Shown here in pieces: positions 1 to 8,851 of a DNA stretch of 64,000 bases. The notes below the pieces were generated by a model that worked only from the letters and a program-made list of their open reading frames with translations, ran no database searches and was not told the origin of the DNA. This DNA is from Alphaproteobacteria bacterium (GTDB lineage: Bacteria; Pseudomonadota; Alphaproteobacteria; TMED109), in NCBI GenBank assembly GCA_030828505.1, contig JAURCJ010000008.1:1-64000 (forward strand), in the 5' to 3' direction. The position numbers and the translations under genes were made by a program. How positions within the stretch are numbered: the stretch's first letter is position 1; each line of letters opens with the position of its first letter.

Positions 1-37
1 TAATCCAACAAATATTTTAGCTGATATTAAAAAATAA
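1..37 (+). CDS. Possible C-terminal tail of an upstream gene (partial)
   Basis: The first bases read in frame as the short tail NPTNILADIKK followed by a TAA stop. The composition is plausible for a protein end and the piece lies on the same strand as the next gene. Only about eleven codons are visible, so no family can be named, and it may be chance open frame. The remaining bases up to 130 are AT-rich spacer that presumably holds the promoter of the gamma-glutamyltransferase gene. Confidence 0.25.
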   Translation, partial: NPTNILADIKK

Positions 38-130
38 AACCTTATAGATTAACTGTAATAATATTATATGTATCAATATTAGTTTATATGTATTATATTA
101 AGATATATAATCAAAACATAAGGTGTTATA

Positions 131-1714
131 TTGAGAAACACACATTTTCCTGGAAGGTCACCTGTATATTCCTTAAATGGAATGGTCAGTACCTCTCATC
201 CTTTAGCGAGTAAGGCTTCAGCAGATGTTTTATCTAAAGGAGGTAATGCTATTGACGCTGCGGTTACTGCTGCAGCTGTTTTAGCAGTTGTTGAGCCGCA
301 TTCAACTGGCGTAGGAGGGGATTTATTTTGTTTATTTCATCAAGCTCGAAATAATAAAATTATTGCCATGAATGCATCAGGAAGAGCTCCAAATAGTATA
401 TCAATTGATAAGCTAGAAAATCTAGGTATTAAAGATAGTATTCCATTTCAGAGTCCGCATTCTGTTAGTATACCAACAGGAGTTGCAGGGTGGGTTAAAT
501 TGATTCAAGATCATGGAAATTTAGAATTAAAAGAAATACTTGAGCCTGCAATTAATTATGCTGAGCATGGCTATATAGTTGCAGATGTAATAGCTGATGT
601 TTGGAAAAGAGAGATTGAAAAGCTATCTTCTGATCATGACTGTAAAAATGTATTTTTACCAGAGGGCAATTATTTAAATGCTGGAGATATACATTATCAG
701 CCAAGGTTAGCAGAAACTTTAAAAAGTATTGCAGAGCATGGAAGAGCAGGGTTTTATGAAGGTGATATTGCAAAAAGTATGATCAAAAAACTTAATTCTT
801 TAGGAGGTTTTCACGATTTAGAAGACTTTGCGAATGCGGAAGCGAATTATGTTGATCCAATTTCAGTAAATTACAGAGATGCCAAAGTATTTGAATGTCC
901 TCCTAATGGGCAAGGAATAATTGCTCTGATGATAATGAAAATATTGGAAGGGTTTGATTTTACGGATTTAGAGCCCAACTCCTCCTTACGTATTCATTTA
1001 CAAGCGGAAGCAACTAAATTAGCATATAGTCATAGAGATCATTATTTAGCAGATCCAGATTATGCTAATGTTCCTGTAGAGCAAATTTTATCCGAAGAAT
1101 ATATTAAGGATTTAAGAAGTTTAATAAAAATAGATTCATGTATTAAAGATTATAAGCCTGAATTACCCATTCATCCGAATACAGTATATATTTCGGTAGT
1201 AGATAAAGATAGAAATTCTGTTTCATTGATAAATTCTATATTTCATTCTTTTGGAAGTGGAATAGTTGATCCTTATACTGGAGTTTTATTTCAAAATAGG
1301 GGAGCTAGTTTTGTTTTGGATCCTTTACATCCTAATGCTATTAAAGGTGGAAAAAGACCTATGCATACTATAATTCCAAGTATAGCTACTAAGGCAAACA
1401 AACCTTATCTATCTTTTGGTGTAATGGGAGGACATTATCAACCAATGGGACAAGCTCATGTTTTATCAAATATTATTGATTATGATATGGACCCACAAAA
1501 GAGTTTAGATTTTCCAAGAAGTTTTTATTTTGATGGTGTTTTGGAATGTGAACAAGGAATCCCTCACAATGTCAGAGAAGAATTAATATCAAAAGGTCAC
1601 AAAATTCAGATATGCGATTTACCGCATGGGGGTGGTCAGGTTATAGAACATAGAGGTTCTAAATTAATAGGAGGCTCTGACCCAAGAAAAGATGGATGCG
1701 CAATAGGATTATAA
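131..1714 (+). CDS. Gamma-glutamyltransferase family protein (Ntn hydrolase)
   Basis: This is a full-length (527 aa) member of the gamma-glutamyltranspeptidase family. These enzymes self-cleave into two subunits and hydrolyse or transfer gamma-glutamyl groups from glutathione or related amides. The N-terminal block (GMVSTSHPLAS, then GGNAIDAAV) and the GVGGD motif are family signatures. The nucleophile Thr lies in the segment NTVYISVVDKD at about residue 353, aligned with the Thr that becomes the N-terminus of the small subunit in E. coli Ggt. The next residue is Val rather than Thr. The GGKRPMHTIIPS block is also typical. No signal peptide is seen, so a cytoplasmic enzyme is inferred. The start is TTG, preceded by AAGGTG about six bases upstream; the next ATG would cut into the conserved block. 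Its 3' end overlaps the convergent panE-like gene by a few bases. The natural substrate is unknown. Confidence 0.88.
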   Translation: MRNTHFPGRSPVYSLNGMVSTSHPLASKASADVLSKGGNAIDAAVTAAAVLAVVEPHSTGVGGDLFCLFHQARNNKIIAMNASGRAPNSISIDKLENLGIKDSIPFQSPHSVSIPTGVAGWVKLIQDHGNLELKEILEPAINYAEHGYIVADVIADVWKREIEKLSSDHDCKNVFLPEGNYLNAGDIHYQPRLAETLKSIAEHGRAGFYEGDIAKSMIKKLNSLGGFHDLEDFANAEANYVDPISVNYRDAKVFECPPNGQGIIALMIMKILEGFDFTDLEPNSSLRIHLQAEATKLAYSHRDHYLADPDYANVPVEQILSEEYIKDLRSLIKIDSCIKDYKPELPIHPNTVYISVVDKDRNSVSLINSIFHSFGSGIVDPYTGVLFQNRGASFVLDPLHPNAIKGGKRPMHTIIPSIATKANKPYLSFGVMGGHYQPMGQAHVLSNIIDYDMDPQKSLDFPRSFYFDGVLECEQGIPHNVREELISKGHKIQICDLPHGGGQVIEHRGSKLIGGSDPRKDGCAIGL

Positions 1715-2704
1715 ATTAGGATCTAAATAGCATCCGGCTTTTAAAGCTTTAAGTTTAACTTTTTCATAAATTTCATCTATTGTCGGAGTTGGAATATTTA
1801 CAATCTTTCCTGCTTCAGAAACTGATTTAGTAAGAGCATCTATTTCCATTGGCCTACCTAATTCATAGTCTTGTAAAGTCGATGTCTTATGAGCTCCTAC
1901 ATTTCTTGTTCCTTCTATTCTTTTTTCTAGACTTATAGGAAAGTGTATTCCTAAAGCTTCTGCTACCGCTTGACCTTCAATCATCATTTTTTCTACTATC
2001 GAACAAGATGAACTATTATTTGCTATTTCTTCTAGAGTTTCTCCTGTTAAAACGCTGACAGGATTAAAAGCTAAATTTCCCCATAATTTCATCCATATAT
2101 CTGCACGGATATTTTTTCTTACTGGAGATTTTAAACCAGCATGAATTAATATTTTAGATAATTCTTGTACACGATTAGATTTAGTACCATCAGGTTCTCC
2201 AATAGGAAATCTATCTCCTTCCATATGATACACATGACCAGGAGCTTTCATTTCTGCTGCTGGATAAACTACACATCCTAAACTTCTTTCAGGAGTAATA
2301 TATTCCCATTGTAAATTTTTAGGGTCTACAGATTTTAGTCTCATATTTTCATATTTATTATTAGATTTATAAAAATACCACCATGGTAAGCCGTTTACAG
2401 CAGATACAACTGTAGTATTTTCTTTCATTAAAGGAATAAGAGTTTTAGTAGTTAATGCTGCAGAATGTGCTTTTAAAGTTACTATTATAAAGTCTTGTTT
2501 CTCAAGTTTATTAGGGTTATCTGTTGCTAAGGGTTTACAAAAATATTCACTACCAGTTTCTTCACTCTGCATCAAAAGGCCATTTTGTTGAATAGCATTT
2601 AAGTGCTCCCCTCGACAAATTAAGGACACCTTTACACCGCTTTTCATTAATAGTGCTCCAATATAGCTTCCTATAGCACCAGAACCAAATATACAAATAT
2701 TCAT
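1709..2704 (-). CDS. panE: 2-dehydropantoate 2-reductase (ketopantoate reductase) family
   Basis: The family reduces ketopantoate to pantoate with NADPH, a step toward pantothenate and CoA. The N-terminus carries the Rossmann glycine motif GSGAIGSYIG at residues 7-16, and the C-terminal ApbA/PanE helical domain contains the segment KLWGNLAFNPVSVLTG that holds family active-site residues. The length of 331 aa is normal. It overlaps the stop of the upstream acyl-CoA ligase by one base, so the two are probably co-transcribed and translationally coupled. Many PanE paralogues act on other 2-oxo acids, so the symbol names the family rather than a proven substrate. The nearby beta-alanine aminotransferase makes a link to pantothenate metabolism plausible, but that is inference. 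Confidence 0.82.
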   Translation of the reverse strand: MNICIFGSGAIGSYIGALLMKSGVKVSLICRGEHLNAIQQNGLLMQSEETGSEYFCKPLATDNPNKLEKQDFIIVTLKAHSAALTTKTLIPLMKENTTVVSAVNGLPWWYFYKSNNKYENMRLKSVDPKNLQWEYITPERSLGCVVYPAAEMKAPGHVYHMEGDRFPIGEPDGTKSNRVQELSKILIHAGLKSPVRKNIRADIWMKLWGNLAFNPVSVLTGETLEEIANNSSSCSIVEKMMIEGQAVAEALGIHFPISLEKRIEGTRNVGAHKTSTLQDYELGRPMEIDALTKSVSEAGKIVNIPTPTIDEIYEKVKLKALKAGCYLDPNL

Positions 2705-4236
2705 TATTTAATGCCTAATTTTTCATGTAAACCGATCCTTTGAAGTTTACCTGTTGCACCTTTAGGTATCTCATCAACAATTAAAATTTTTCTAGGGATT
2801 TTAAATTGCGTTAATCTTTGCTTACAATACTCTTTTATCTGATTTTCATTTATATCTTCTTTTTCTTTAATAATTACAGCAGCATATAGGTCTTCGCCAA
2901 GTTTTTCATGAGGCACTGAAAAAGCAACCGCTTGTTGAATACTTTTATGCTCCAATAATATTTCATCAATTTCTTTAGGACTAATTTTTTCTCCACCTCT
3001 ATTGATAATTTCTTTTAATCTACCAGTAATTTTTAAATATCCATCTTCATCAAATAGTCCTTCATCTCCAGTTAAGAACCATCCGTCTATATAGCTTTCA
3101 TCATTAGCTTTTGGGTTATTGATATAACCAGTTGTAACATTATCTCCTTTAATAATTATTTGTCCTGTTATATTTCTATTTTTCTTAATATTATGCATAA
3201 TCTCCTTGTCACAGAGCAATGCTACTTCTGGCCCCGCAGCTAGGCCTACAGAACCAGCTTTTCTTTTGCTAGGAGGAAGAGGATTAGAAGTCATTTGATG
3301 TGTAGCTTCTGTCATACCATATGATTCTATGACACTTGTATTAAATGTATTTTCTAAATTTTTCATCACTATACTTGGTAGCGAAGCTGATGAAGATCTA
3401 ATGAATTTAAGTTGGTTATTTTTAATAATTGCTTTATTGCGTGGTGCTCTAGCCAGAATTGCTTGATGCATTGTAGGCACTGCAGTATACCAAGTAGGTG
3501 TATATTCATCTAACCATCTAAAGAACTTTAATGCATCAAAACCCGGTGGAGTGATTATACTTCCTGATTTATATATTGGTGCTAATATGGCAGCAATTAA
3601 ACCATGAATATGAAACATTGGCATAATATTTAGACATTTATCATTTTCTGTTAAATTTAAAGTATTTGAAATGTTCCTCGCGGATGCAAGTAAATTCTTT
3701 TGTGATAGTGGAACCATTTTAGGACGAGAGGTAGTTCCTGAAGTATGAAGAACCATAGCGATATCATCTTCAGTGGATAAAGGTAAATATTTATCTTTAT
3801 TTTTAATATTATTTATATCTAACGCAATATCATTTGATATATTTTCTCTTTTTAGGTTAATAACCTTGATCCCTAATTCATTAGCAGCTTCCTTTGCATC
3901 TACTGACTTATTTTCTTCCATAATGACTGCTTTAACTTTTAAATCGTCATAGTAAAATTTAAACTCTTCTTTTGTATATGATGGATTTAATGGGCAAGAA
4001 GTATAATTTGCTGCTATGGCTATAAAAGTACAAGCCATAAATGATCCATTTCCTAAGACTATGGCTATTTTATCTTCTTTTTTAATTTTTAAAGAGCATA
4101 ATTTAAAATATGTATCCTCAATATAGTTTAAGAGTTCTCCATAAGTTATTTCTTTTTCATCTGGAGATTGAATAAACACATTATCTTTATTAATCGACAG
4201 AATTAATTCATTTAAGGTATTTTTAGTTTGTGTCAT
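2704..4236 (-). CDS. AMP-forming acyl-CoA ligase, oxalyl-CoA-synthetase (AAE3/Pcs60)-like
   Basis: This adenylate-forming enzyme (510 aa) activates a carboxylic acid as acyl-AMP and transfers it to CoA. The AMP-binding loop HTSGTTSRPKMVPLS is near residue 165, followed by the YGMTEATHQM motif, the GWFLTGD motif, the hinge GRLKEIINRGGEKISP, and the C-terminal catalytic lysine in PKGATGKLQR. The segments TWYTAVPTMHQ, MTEATHQMTSNPLP and SRPKMVPLSQ closely recall plant AAE3 and yeast Pcs60, which are oxalate--CoA ligases. Oxalate, or another small dicarboxylate, is therefore a reasonable guess. No formyl-CoA transferase or oxalyl-CoA decarboxylase is adjacent. It is divergent from the aminotransferase gene and precedes the panE-like gene with a one-base overlap. 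Medium-chain or aromatic acids cannot be excluded. Confidence 0.78.
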   Translation of the reverse strand: MTQTKNTLNELILSINKDNVFIQSPDEKEITYGELLNYIEDTYFKLCSLKIKKEDKIAIVLGNGSFMACTFIAIAANYTSCPLNPSYTKEEFKFYYDDLKVKAVIMEENKSVDAKEAANELGIKVINLKRENISNDIALDINNIKNKDKYLPLSTEDDIAMVLHTSGTTSRPKMVPLSQKNLLASARNISNTLNLTENDKCLNIMPMFHIHGLIAAILAPIYKSGSIITPPGFDALKFFRWLDEYTPTWYTAVPTMHQAILARAPRNKAIIKNNQLKFIRSSSASLPSIVMKNLENTFNTSVIESYGMTEATHQMTSNPLPPSKRKAGSVGLAAGPEVALLCDKEIMHNIKKNRNITGQIIIKGDNVTTGYINNPKANDESYIDGWFLTGDEGLFDEDGYLKITGRLKEIINRGGEKISPKEIDEILLEHKSIQQAVAFSVPHEKLGEDLYAAVIIKEKEDINENQIKEYCKQRLTQFKIPRKILIVDEIPKGATGKLQRIGLHEKLGIK

Positions 4237-4297
4237 GTTTTACAAATTTTGGTTAATAATTTATTATTTTATGATATATCAAGTTAAAGGAAATTCA

Positions 4298-5662
4298 ATG
4301 CTAAAAGATAATGTTTTAAAAGAATTAAACTTAGATGAAAATCAAGTGGATGAAATACCAAATGATTTATCATCTTATTGGATGCCATTTACTACTAATA
4401 GGCGTTTTAAGAAAAACCCAAGGTTTTTAGTATCTGCTAAAGATATGCATTATAAAACTAATGACAATAAAAGTATTTTAGATGGTGTGGCCGGTTTATG
4501 GTGTGTTAATGCAGGCCACTGCAGACCTAGAATTGTAAAAGCTGTTCAAGATCAAGTGGCTGAAATGGATTATGCCACAGCTTTTAATATGGGTCATCCT
4601 AAAGCATTTACGTTAGCATCGAGGTTAGCAGGTATATTACCTAAAGATATAGATAATATTTTTTATACTAATTCTGGATCAGAAGCCGTAGATACGGCCC
4701 TAAAAATTGCTTTGGCATATCATAATGCAAATGGAGATTCCAGAAGGACAAGATTAATAGGAAGGTCTAGAGGGTATCATGGCGTAGGATTTGGAGGAAT
4801 GTCCGTGGGGGGAATGGTTGCAAATAGAAAACAATTTTCAAATCATTTACCAGGCGTTGACCATATGCAAGATACTCATATTCCAGAGTTAAACGCTTTT
4901 TCAAGAGGACAACCAGAACATGGTGCTGAAAGAGCTAATTCTCTTATAGATCTAATAAATTTACATGATGCATCTACTATCGCTGCTGTAATTATTGAGC
5001 CTGTAGCTTGCTCAACGGGTGTTTTAGTTCCACCACTAGGTTATCTTGAGGAAATAAGGGAAATATGCACTAAAAATGGAATATTATTGATCTTTGATGA
5101 AGTTATTTGTGGCTTTGGAAGATTAGGTGCTCCATTTTCTGGGGATAAATTTAATGTAATACCTGATATAATGACATTAGCAAAAGGTCTTACGAATGCA
5201 ACAGTTCCTATGGGTGCTGTAGCGACTCACAAAAAAATATATGAAGGATTAATGCATGGACCTGAGCATGTAGTAGAATTATTTCATGGTTACACCTATT
5301 CTGGTCATTCATTAGCATGTGCTGCTGCATTAGCTACTCTAGAAGAATATGAATCAGAAAAATTATTTGATAGAGCTAATAGTTTAGAAGACTATTTTGG
5401 AGAGCAAGCCCATATGTTAAAGGATTTGGATAATGTGATAGATATAAGAACTATAGGTTTGGTAGCAGGAATAGAGTTAAAGACTAGAGAAGATGGCCTA
5501 GGTAAAAGAGTTTATGATGTTTTTGATAATTGTTTTGAAAATAACCTTTTAACTAGATTTACTGGAGAAACTATTGCTATATCTCCACCTTTAATAGTGA
5601 GTAAAGAACAAATTAATACAATTTTTGCTACAATTAGATCTGCTATATTAGAAGTTAAATAA
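4298..5662 (+). CDS. Class III aminotransferase, beta-alanine (omega-amino acid):pyruvate type
   Basis: A PLP-dependent transaminase that moves the amino group of beta-alanine or other omega-amino acids to pyruvate. Family signatures are the N-terminal WMPFTTNRRFK, GLWCVNAGHCRP, the PLP phosphate site NSGSEAVDTALK, the DEVICGFGRLG motif and the Schiff-base lysine in LAKGLTNATVPMGAV. I chose the ATG at 4298 (about 454 aa) because AAAGGA lies some seven bases upstream and the protein then begins at the family's usual place. An open frame extends further upstream to 4235 but overlaps the divergent ligase. The next gene follows after 19 bases. The match to beta-alanine--pyruvate transaminases is good, but closely related enzymes use other amines or taurine. 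Confidence 0.85.
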   Translation: MLKDNVLKELNLDENQVDEIPNDLSSYWMPFTTNRRFKKNPRFLVSAKDMHYKTNDNKSILDGVAGLWCVNAGHCRPRIVKAVQDQVAEMDYATAFNMGHPKAFTLASRLAGILPKDIDNIFYTNSGSEAVDTALKIALAYHNANGDSRRTRLIGRSRGYHGVGFGGMSVGGMVANRKQFSNHLPGVDHMQDTHIPELNAFSRGQPEHGAERANSLIDLINLHDASTIAAVIIEPVACSTGVLVPPLGYLEEIREICTKNGILLIFDEVICGFGRLGAPFSGDKFNVIPDIMTLAKGLTNATVPMGAVATHKKIYEGLMHGPEHVVELFHGYTYSGHSLACAAALATLEEYESEKLFDRANSLEDYFGEQAHMLKDLDNVIDIRTIGLVAGIELKTREDGLGKRVYDVFDNCFENNLLTRFTGETIAISPPLIVSKEQINTIFATIRSAILEVK

Positions 5663-5681
5663 TATTTATTGGAGGATTATA

Positions 5682-6077
5682 ATGGCTACAGTTAAATTAA
5701 TAGAACCAGAAGATGCTAAAGGCAGAGTAAAAGAGATATATGATGATATAAGTAAAACTAGAGGTGGTGATAAGGTAAATAATATTTGGAAAGCTCTAGC
5801 TAATGATCCCGCACTATTAGATGCAACATGGAATAGAATTAAACAAGTTATGGCTCCAGGTGCTTTAGATTCAGTCACTAAAGAATTAATTTATATTGCA
5901 GTAAGTGTGGTAAATGGTTGTGAGTATTGTGTCCATTCTCATACGGCAGTTGCAAGAAAAAAAGGAATGACTGAAGAAATGAGAAGTGAATTACTTTCAG
6001 TAATAGCTATGGCTTCTCAAACTAATGCTTTAGCAAATGCATATCAAATTGAAGTCGATGATTCGTTTAAAGAATAA
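5682..6077 (+). CDS. Carboxymuconolactone decarboxylase-like / AhpD-fold protein
   Basis: This 131-aa protein has the AhpD/CMD helical fold signature, with the redox motif CEYCVHSH in its C-terminal half (Cys-x2-Cys-x2-His), as in alkylhydroperoxidase-type proteins. Such proteins reduce peroxides through a cysteine pair or act as small decarboxylases; the presence of both cysteines favours the redox role. A good ribosome site (TGGAGG) precedes the ATG. It follows the aminotransferase gene by 19 bases and is probably co-transcribed with it. It ends two bases before the convergent esterase gene. The specific substrate is unknown. Confidence 0.78.
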   Translation: MATVKLIEPEDAKGRVKEIYDDISKTRGGDKVNNIWKALANDPALLDATWNRIKQVMAPGALDSVTKELIYIAVSVVNGCEYCVHSHTAVARKKGMTEEMRSELLSVIAMASQTNALANAYQIEVDDSFKE

Positions 6078-6078
6078 A

Positions 6079-7035
6079 TTATTGAAAAGCTTCGCTTATC
6101 TTTATACTAAGAAGATTAATCAACTTTTCAGTATCTTTAATTCTTGCACCCATCGTTAAGAATCCATGAATTTGTCCATCAAAAACAACTATTTCAGAAT
6201 TATTTCCGGCTTTAATTAAAGCTTCACCGTAGGCAACTCCTTCATCTTTTAAGGGGTCACATCCAGCAACTACAATTAAAGAATTAGGAAGGTTAGAGAG
6301 GTCTTCGTAAACCATGGGAGCAGCCCTCCAATCCACTAATTGATTTTTATCTATATATTTTTCTTCGAACCAACTCATTAACTTTTTTGATAATATATAA
6401 CCATCATATTTATCTTTTGAAGGATAATGCATACCCATATGGGTGGAAGGGTATACTAAGGCCTGAAAACTAATTAATGGTCCAGAATTAATTTTTGAAT
6501 GAATACAACTTACTGTTGCAATATTTCCTCCAGCGCTATCTCCACAAACTGCAATTTTAGTTGCATCAATAGGTAATGTTAATGGATTATTTTTAACCCA
6601 ATTTATAGACTCTATTGCATCATTTATTGCAGTTGGAAATCTAAATTCAGGTCCCATTCGATAATCAATTGCTATTACATCAAAATTACCTTGATTTGCT
6701 AATTGTCTACAAACAACATCATGTGTATCTAAATCACCAATTACCCAGCCTCCTCCATGAAAAAAAATTGTTACAGGTGCCATATGATTTTTATTTTTGT
6801 TTATTCCTCTATAATATCTAGCTTTGATATTATGGTTCTCTAATGGTATTTCTAAATTTTTAATTTCTAATACATCAGGAGCATCAGGAGATAAAGAGCT
6901 TCTCATTGCAAGGTAGGCTTCTCTAGCTTTTATATGATTCATTTCATACATAGGTATTCTTTCACCAGATTTTTCAGCTATTCTAACGTCATTAATTATT
7001 TCTAATGCGTCAGGATTTAATTCTTTGTCTTGCAT
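6079..7035 (-). CDS. Alpha/beta-hydrolase, hormone-sensitive-lipase (HSL) family esterase
   Basis: A 318-aa esterase or lipase predicted to hydrolyse short or medium acyl esters. The HSL-type oxyanion motif HGGGW is at about residue 91, the nucleophile elbow GDSAGGN near residue 166, the catalytic Asp in CDPLKDEG and the catalytic His in IHGFL near the C-terminus. No signal peptide is present, so it should be cytoplasmic. The start ATG has AAGGAAAT just upstream. The stop of this gene and that of the AhpD-like gene are two bases apart (convergent). It may be transcribed together with the upstream JAMM-protein gene, 10 bases away. Confidence 0.85.
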   Translation of the reverse strand: MQDKELNPDALEIINDVRIAEKSGERIPMYEMNHIKAREAYLAMRSSLSPDAPDVLEIKNLEIPLENHNIKARYYRGINKNKNHMAPVTIFFHGGGWVIGDLDTHDVVCRQLANQGNFDVIAIDYRMGPEFRFPTAINDAIESINWVKNNPLTLPIDATKIAVCGDSAGGNIATVSCIHSKINSGPLISFQALVYPSTHMGMHYPSKDKYDGYILSKKLMSWFEEKYIDKNQLVDWRAAPMVYEDLSNLPNSLIVVAGCDPLKDEGVAYGEALIKAGNNSEIVVFDGQIHGFLTMGARIKDTEKLINLLSIKISEAFQ

Positions 7036-7045
7036 TTATATTTCC

Positions 7046-7477
7046 TTAAATAATGTTAATTTTTTCTAAGTTATAATTATTATTTTTTAACAACTTTGGT
7101 AAATATGCGGAGTATTCAATTTTTTTATCATTTATTCCAACTATAACCCAGCATAAATTACTATCATATATTGAGTCTATATCTTTTTGAGATGGTCTAG
7201 AATTTAATAAACTATTCGGATGACTATGATAATGCCCTAATATTTTTAATTTGGTATTTCTATATTGTTTTTGAGTATTAATTATATCCCTTGGCTCAAT
7301 TTCAAAAGATATTTTTGGGTTATTAGCTATATTATTACTTTTTTTAATATCTAGACATATTAAAGTATTATTTTTATTATAACCTATCATAAAACCGCAG
7401 CATTCTCTAGGGTATTCACTTAAAGCATGATCCTTAATATTATTTTTTATTATTTTTGATATCTGTATATTAATCAT
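7046..7477 (-). CDS. JAMM/MPN (M67) metallopeptidase-like protein
   Basis: A 143-aa stand-alone JAB1/MPN domain. The zinc site pieces are visible: Glu in ECCGFMIG (about residue 25), the pair His84 and His86 in HYHSHP, and Asp99 in PSQKD. The loop between HSHP and the Ser-x2-Asp element looks about two residues longer than usual. In bacteria such domains remove C-terminal residues from ubiquitin-like sulfur carriers (the Mec+ role) or process other isopeptide bonds. No ThiS/MoaD-like carrier gene is adjacent, so the substrate is unknown. The start overlaps the stop of the upstream membrane-protein gene, which suggests translational coupling. Confidence 0.75.
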   Translation of the reverse strand: MINIQISKIIKNNIKDHALSEYPRECCGFMIGYNKNNTLICLDIKKSNNIANNPKISFEIEPRDIINTQKQYRNTKLKILGHYHSHPNSLLNSRPSQKDIDSIYDSNLCWVIVGINDKKIEYSAYLPKLLKNNNYNLEKINII

Positions 7478-7767
7478 TATTTTTTTATTGAAATAGACCT
7501 TAATTCCAAGCCTGAATCTAAACTAAATATTTTAATTATATATTTATTTTCATCTTCAAACTTAATAATAATCTTGCCATCATTACTTGAAACATTTTTC
7601 AACTCCATATTTGTAGGAGTTATTATTTCTATAGAAGAGTTAATAACTTCTTCTTCATTCGTTTTTATAAACTTACTACCTCTTTGAATAATTGTAAAAA
7701 CTAAAAAGGAAGTGCCTAATAATATTAATATACCCATAAATATTACTAAAAATTTTAGACCTCTCAT
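7477..7767 (-). CDS. Small single-pass membrane protein next to rluD (DUF6476-like)
   Basis: A 96-aa protein with one hydrophobic segment at about residues 7-28 (FLVIFMGILILLG and onward). The rest is a short soluble part with beta-like alternation, ending RSISIKK. It resembles the small membrane proteins annotated DUF6476 that sit beside rluD in many alphaproteobacteria; this rests on position and layout, not on a strong motif. It is divergent from rluD with a 57-base spacer and is joined end-to-start with the JAMM gene. Its function is unknown. Confidence 0.6.
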   Translation of the reverse strand: MRGLKFLVIFMGILILLGTSFLVFTIIQRGSKFIKTNEEEVINSSIEIITPTNMELKNVSSNDGKIIIKFEDENKYIIKIFSLDSGLELRSISIKK

Positions 7768-7824
7768 AATATATCACCTATATTCTTTATTATTTAATTG
7801 TTTTTATATATTTAAGCTTTTTTT

Positions 7825-8784
7825 ATGAATAATTCTACTAAAGTAATTGAATTTTTAGTCTCTGATGAAGAACAAGGTATTCGTGTAGATAAGGCCTTTA
7901 CAATTCATAATGAAAAATTAAGTAGGTCATATTTTAAAAAACTGATTTTAAGTGGCAATTTGTTTATAAATAATAAAAAATATATAGATCCCTCTCATAA
8001 GTTAATTAAAGGTAGTATAGTAAAAATATTTTTACCAGAATTAGAAGACGGTATACCTCTTGCTGAAAATATTCCTATAGATATTTTATATGAAGATGAT
8101 TACTTGTTAGTTATAAATAAAAAAGAGGGTATGGTGGTACATCCTGCTCCTGGGAATTATACTGGTACGCTAGTTAATGCTTTATTATTTCATTGTAAAG
8201 ATAGTTTATCAGGTATTGGAGGAGTAAAAAGACCTGGAATTGTTCATAGATTAGATAAAGATACTTCAGGCCTAATGGTTGTGGCTAAAAACGATGACGC
8301 ACATAGATATTTGTCTAGAGAGATATCATTGAAAAATATAGAACGTAAATATCAAGCTATAGTTTTGGGCCAACCCAAACATAAACTAGGTGTAATAGAG
8401 AAAAATATAGGAAGAAATCCGCATGATAGAAAAAAAATGTCTATTATGAAAAGTGGGGGAAGAACAGCAATAACTGAATATAAGATTTTAAACTCTTATA
8501 GCTTTTCTTCATTAATAGAATGTAGCTTACAAACGGGAAGAACACATCAAATAAGAGTTCATTTAGCAAGTATTGGATTACCAATTATAGGAGATCAATT
8601 ATATTCTAAAGGTTATACTATATCTAAAAAAATGCCTGATGTTGTAAAGAATTTTTCTAGACAAGCGTTACATTCATACAGCTTAAAATTTTTACATCCA
8701 TTTTCAAAAAAAGAATTAGTGTTTATGTCCGATTTACCAGATGATATGCAATCTCTTAAAAATTCAATAGAAAATATTATATAA
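7825..8784 (+). CDS. rluD: 23S rRNA pseudouridine synthase RluD
   Basis: This enzyme forms pseudouridines in helix 69 of 23S rRNA. At 319 aa the protein has an N-terminal S4 RNA-binding domain (residues 15-75, with RSYFKKLILSG) followed by the catalytic RsuA/RluA domain. The catalytic Asp lies in the signature HRLDKDTSGLMV near residue 146, and the downstream QTGRTHQIRVH block is also typical. The order rluD then rpoH is a conserved alphaproteobacterial arrangement and supports the specific assignment over RluA or RluC. Confidence 0.92.
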   Translation: MNNSTKVIEFLVSDEEQGIRVDKAFTIHNEKLSRSYFKKLILSGNLFINNKKYIDPSHKLIKGSIVKIFLPELEDGIPLAENIPIDILYEDDYLLVINKKEGMVVHPAPGNYTGTLVNALLFHCKDSLSGIGGVKRPGIVHRLDKDTSGLMVVAKNDDAHRYLSREISLKNIERKYQAIVLGQPKHKLGVIEKNIGRNPHDRKKMSIMKSGGRTAITEYKILNSYSFSSLIECSLQTGRTHQIRVHLASIGLPIIGDQLYSKGYTISKKMPDVVKNFSRQALHSYSLKFLHPFSKKELVFMSDLPDDMQSLKNSIENII

Positions 8785-8792
8785 TTTAACTT

Positions 8793-8812
8793 GATATTTT
8801 AATTAAAATATC
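8793..8812. other. Perfect 20-bp AT-rich palindrome between rluD and rpoH
   Basis: The spacer contains an exact inverted repeat, a GATATTTT arm and its complement around AATT. As RNA it could form a weak eight-pair hairpin after rluD. As DNA it could be a dimeric protein site in the rpoH promoter region. There is no clean U-tract after it, so a standard terminator is not well supported. Confidence 0.35.
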
Positions 8813-8851
8813 CAATTTATTAATTATTATGTAATTTATAAGGGTGTATAT

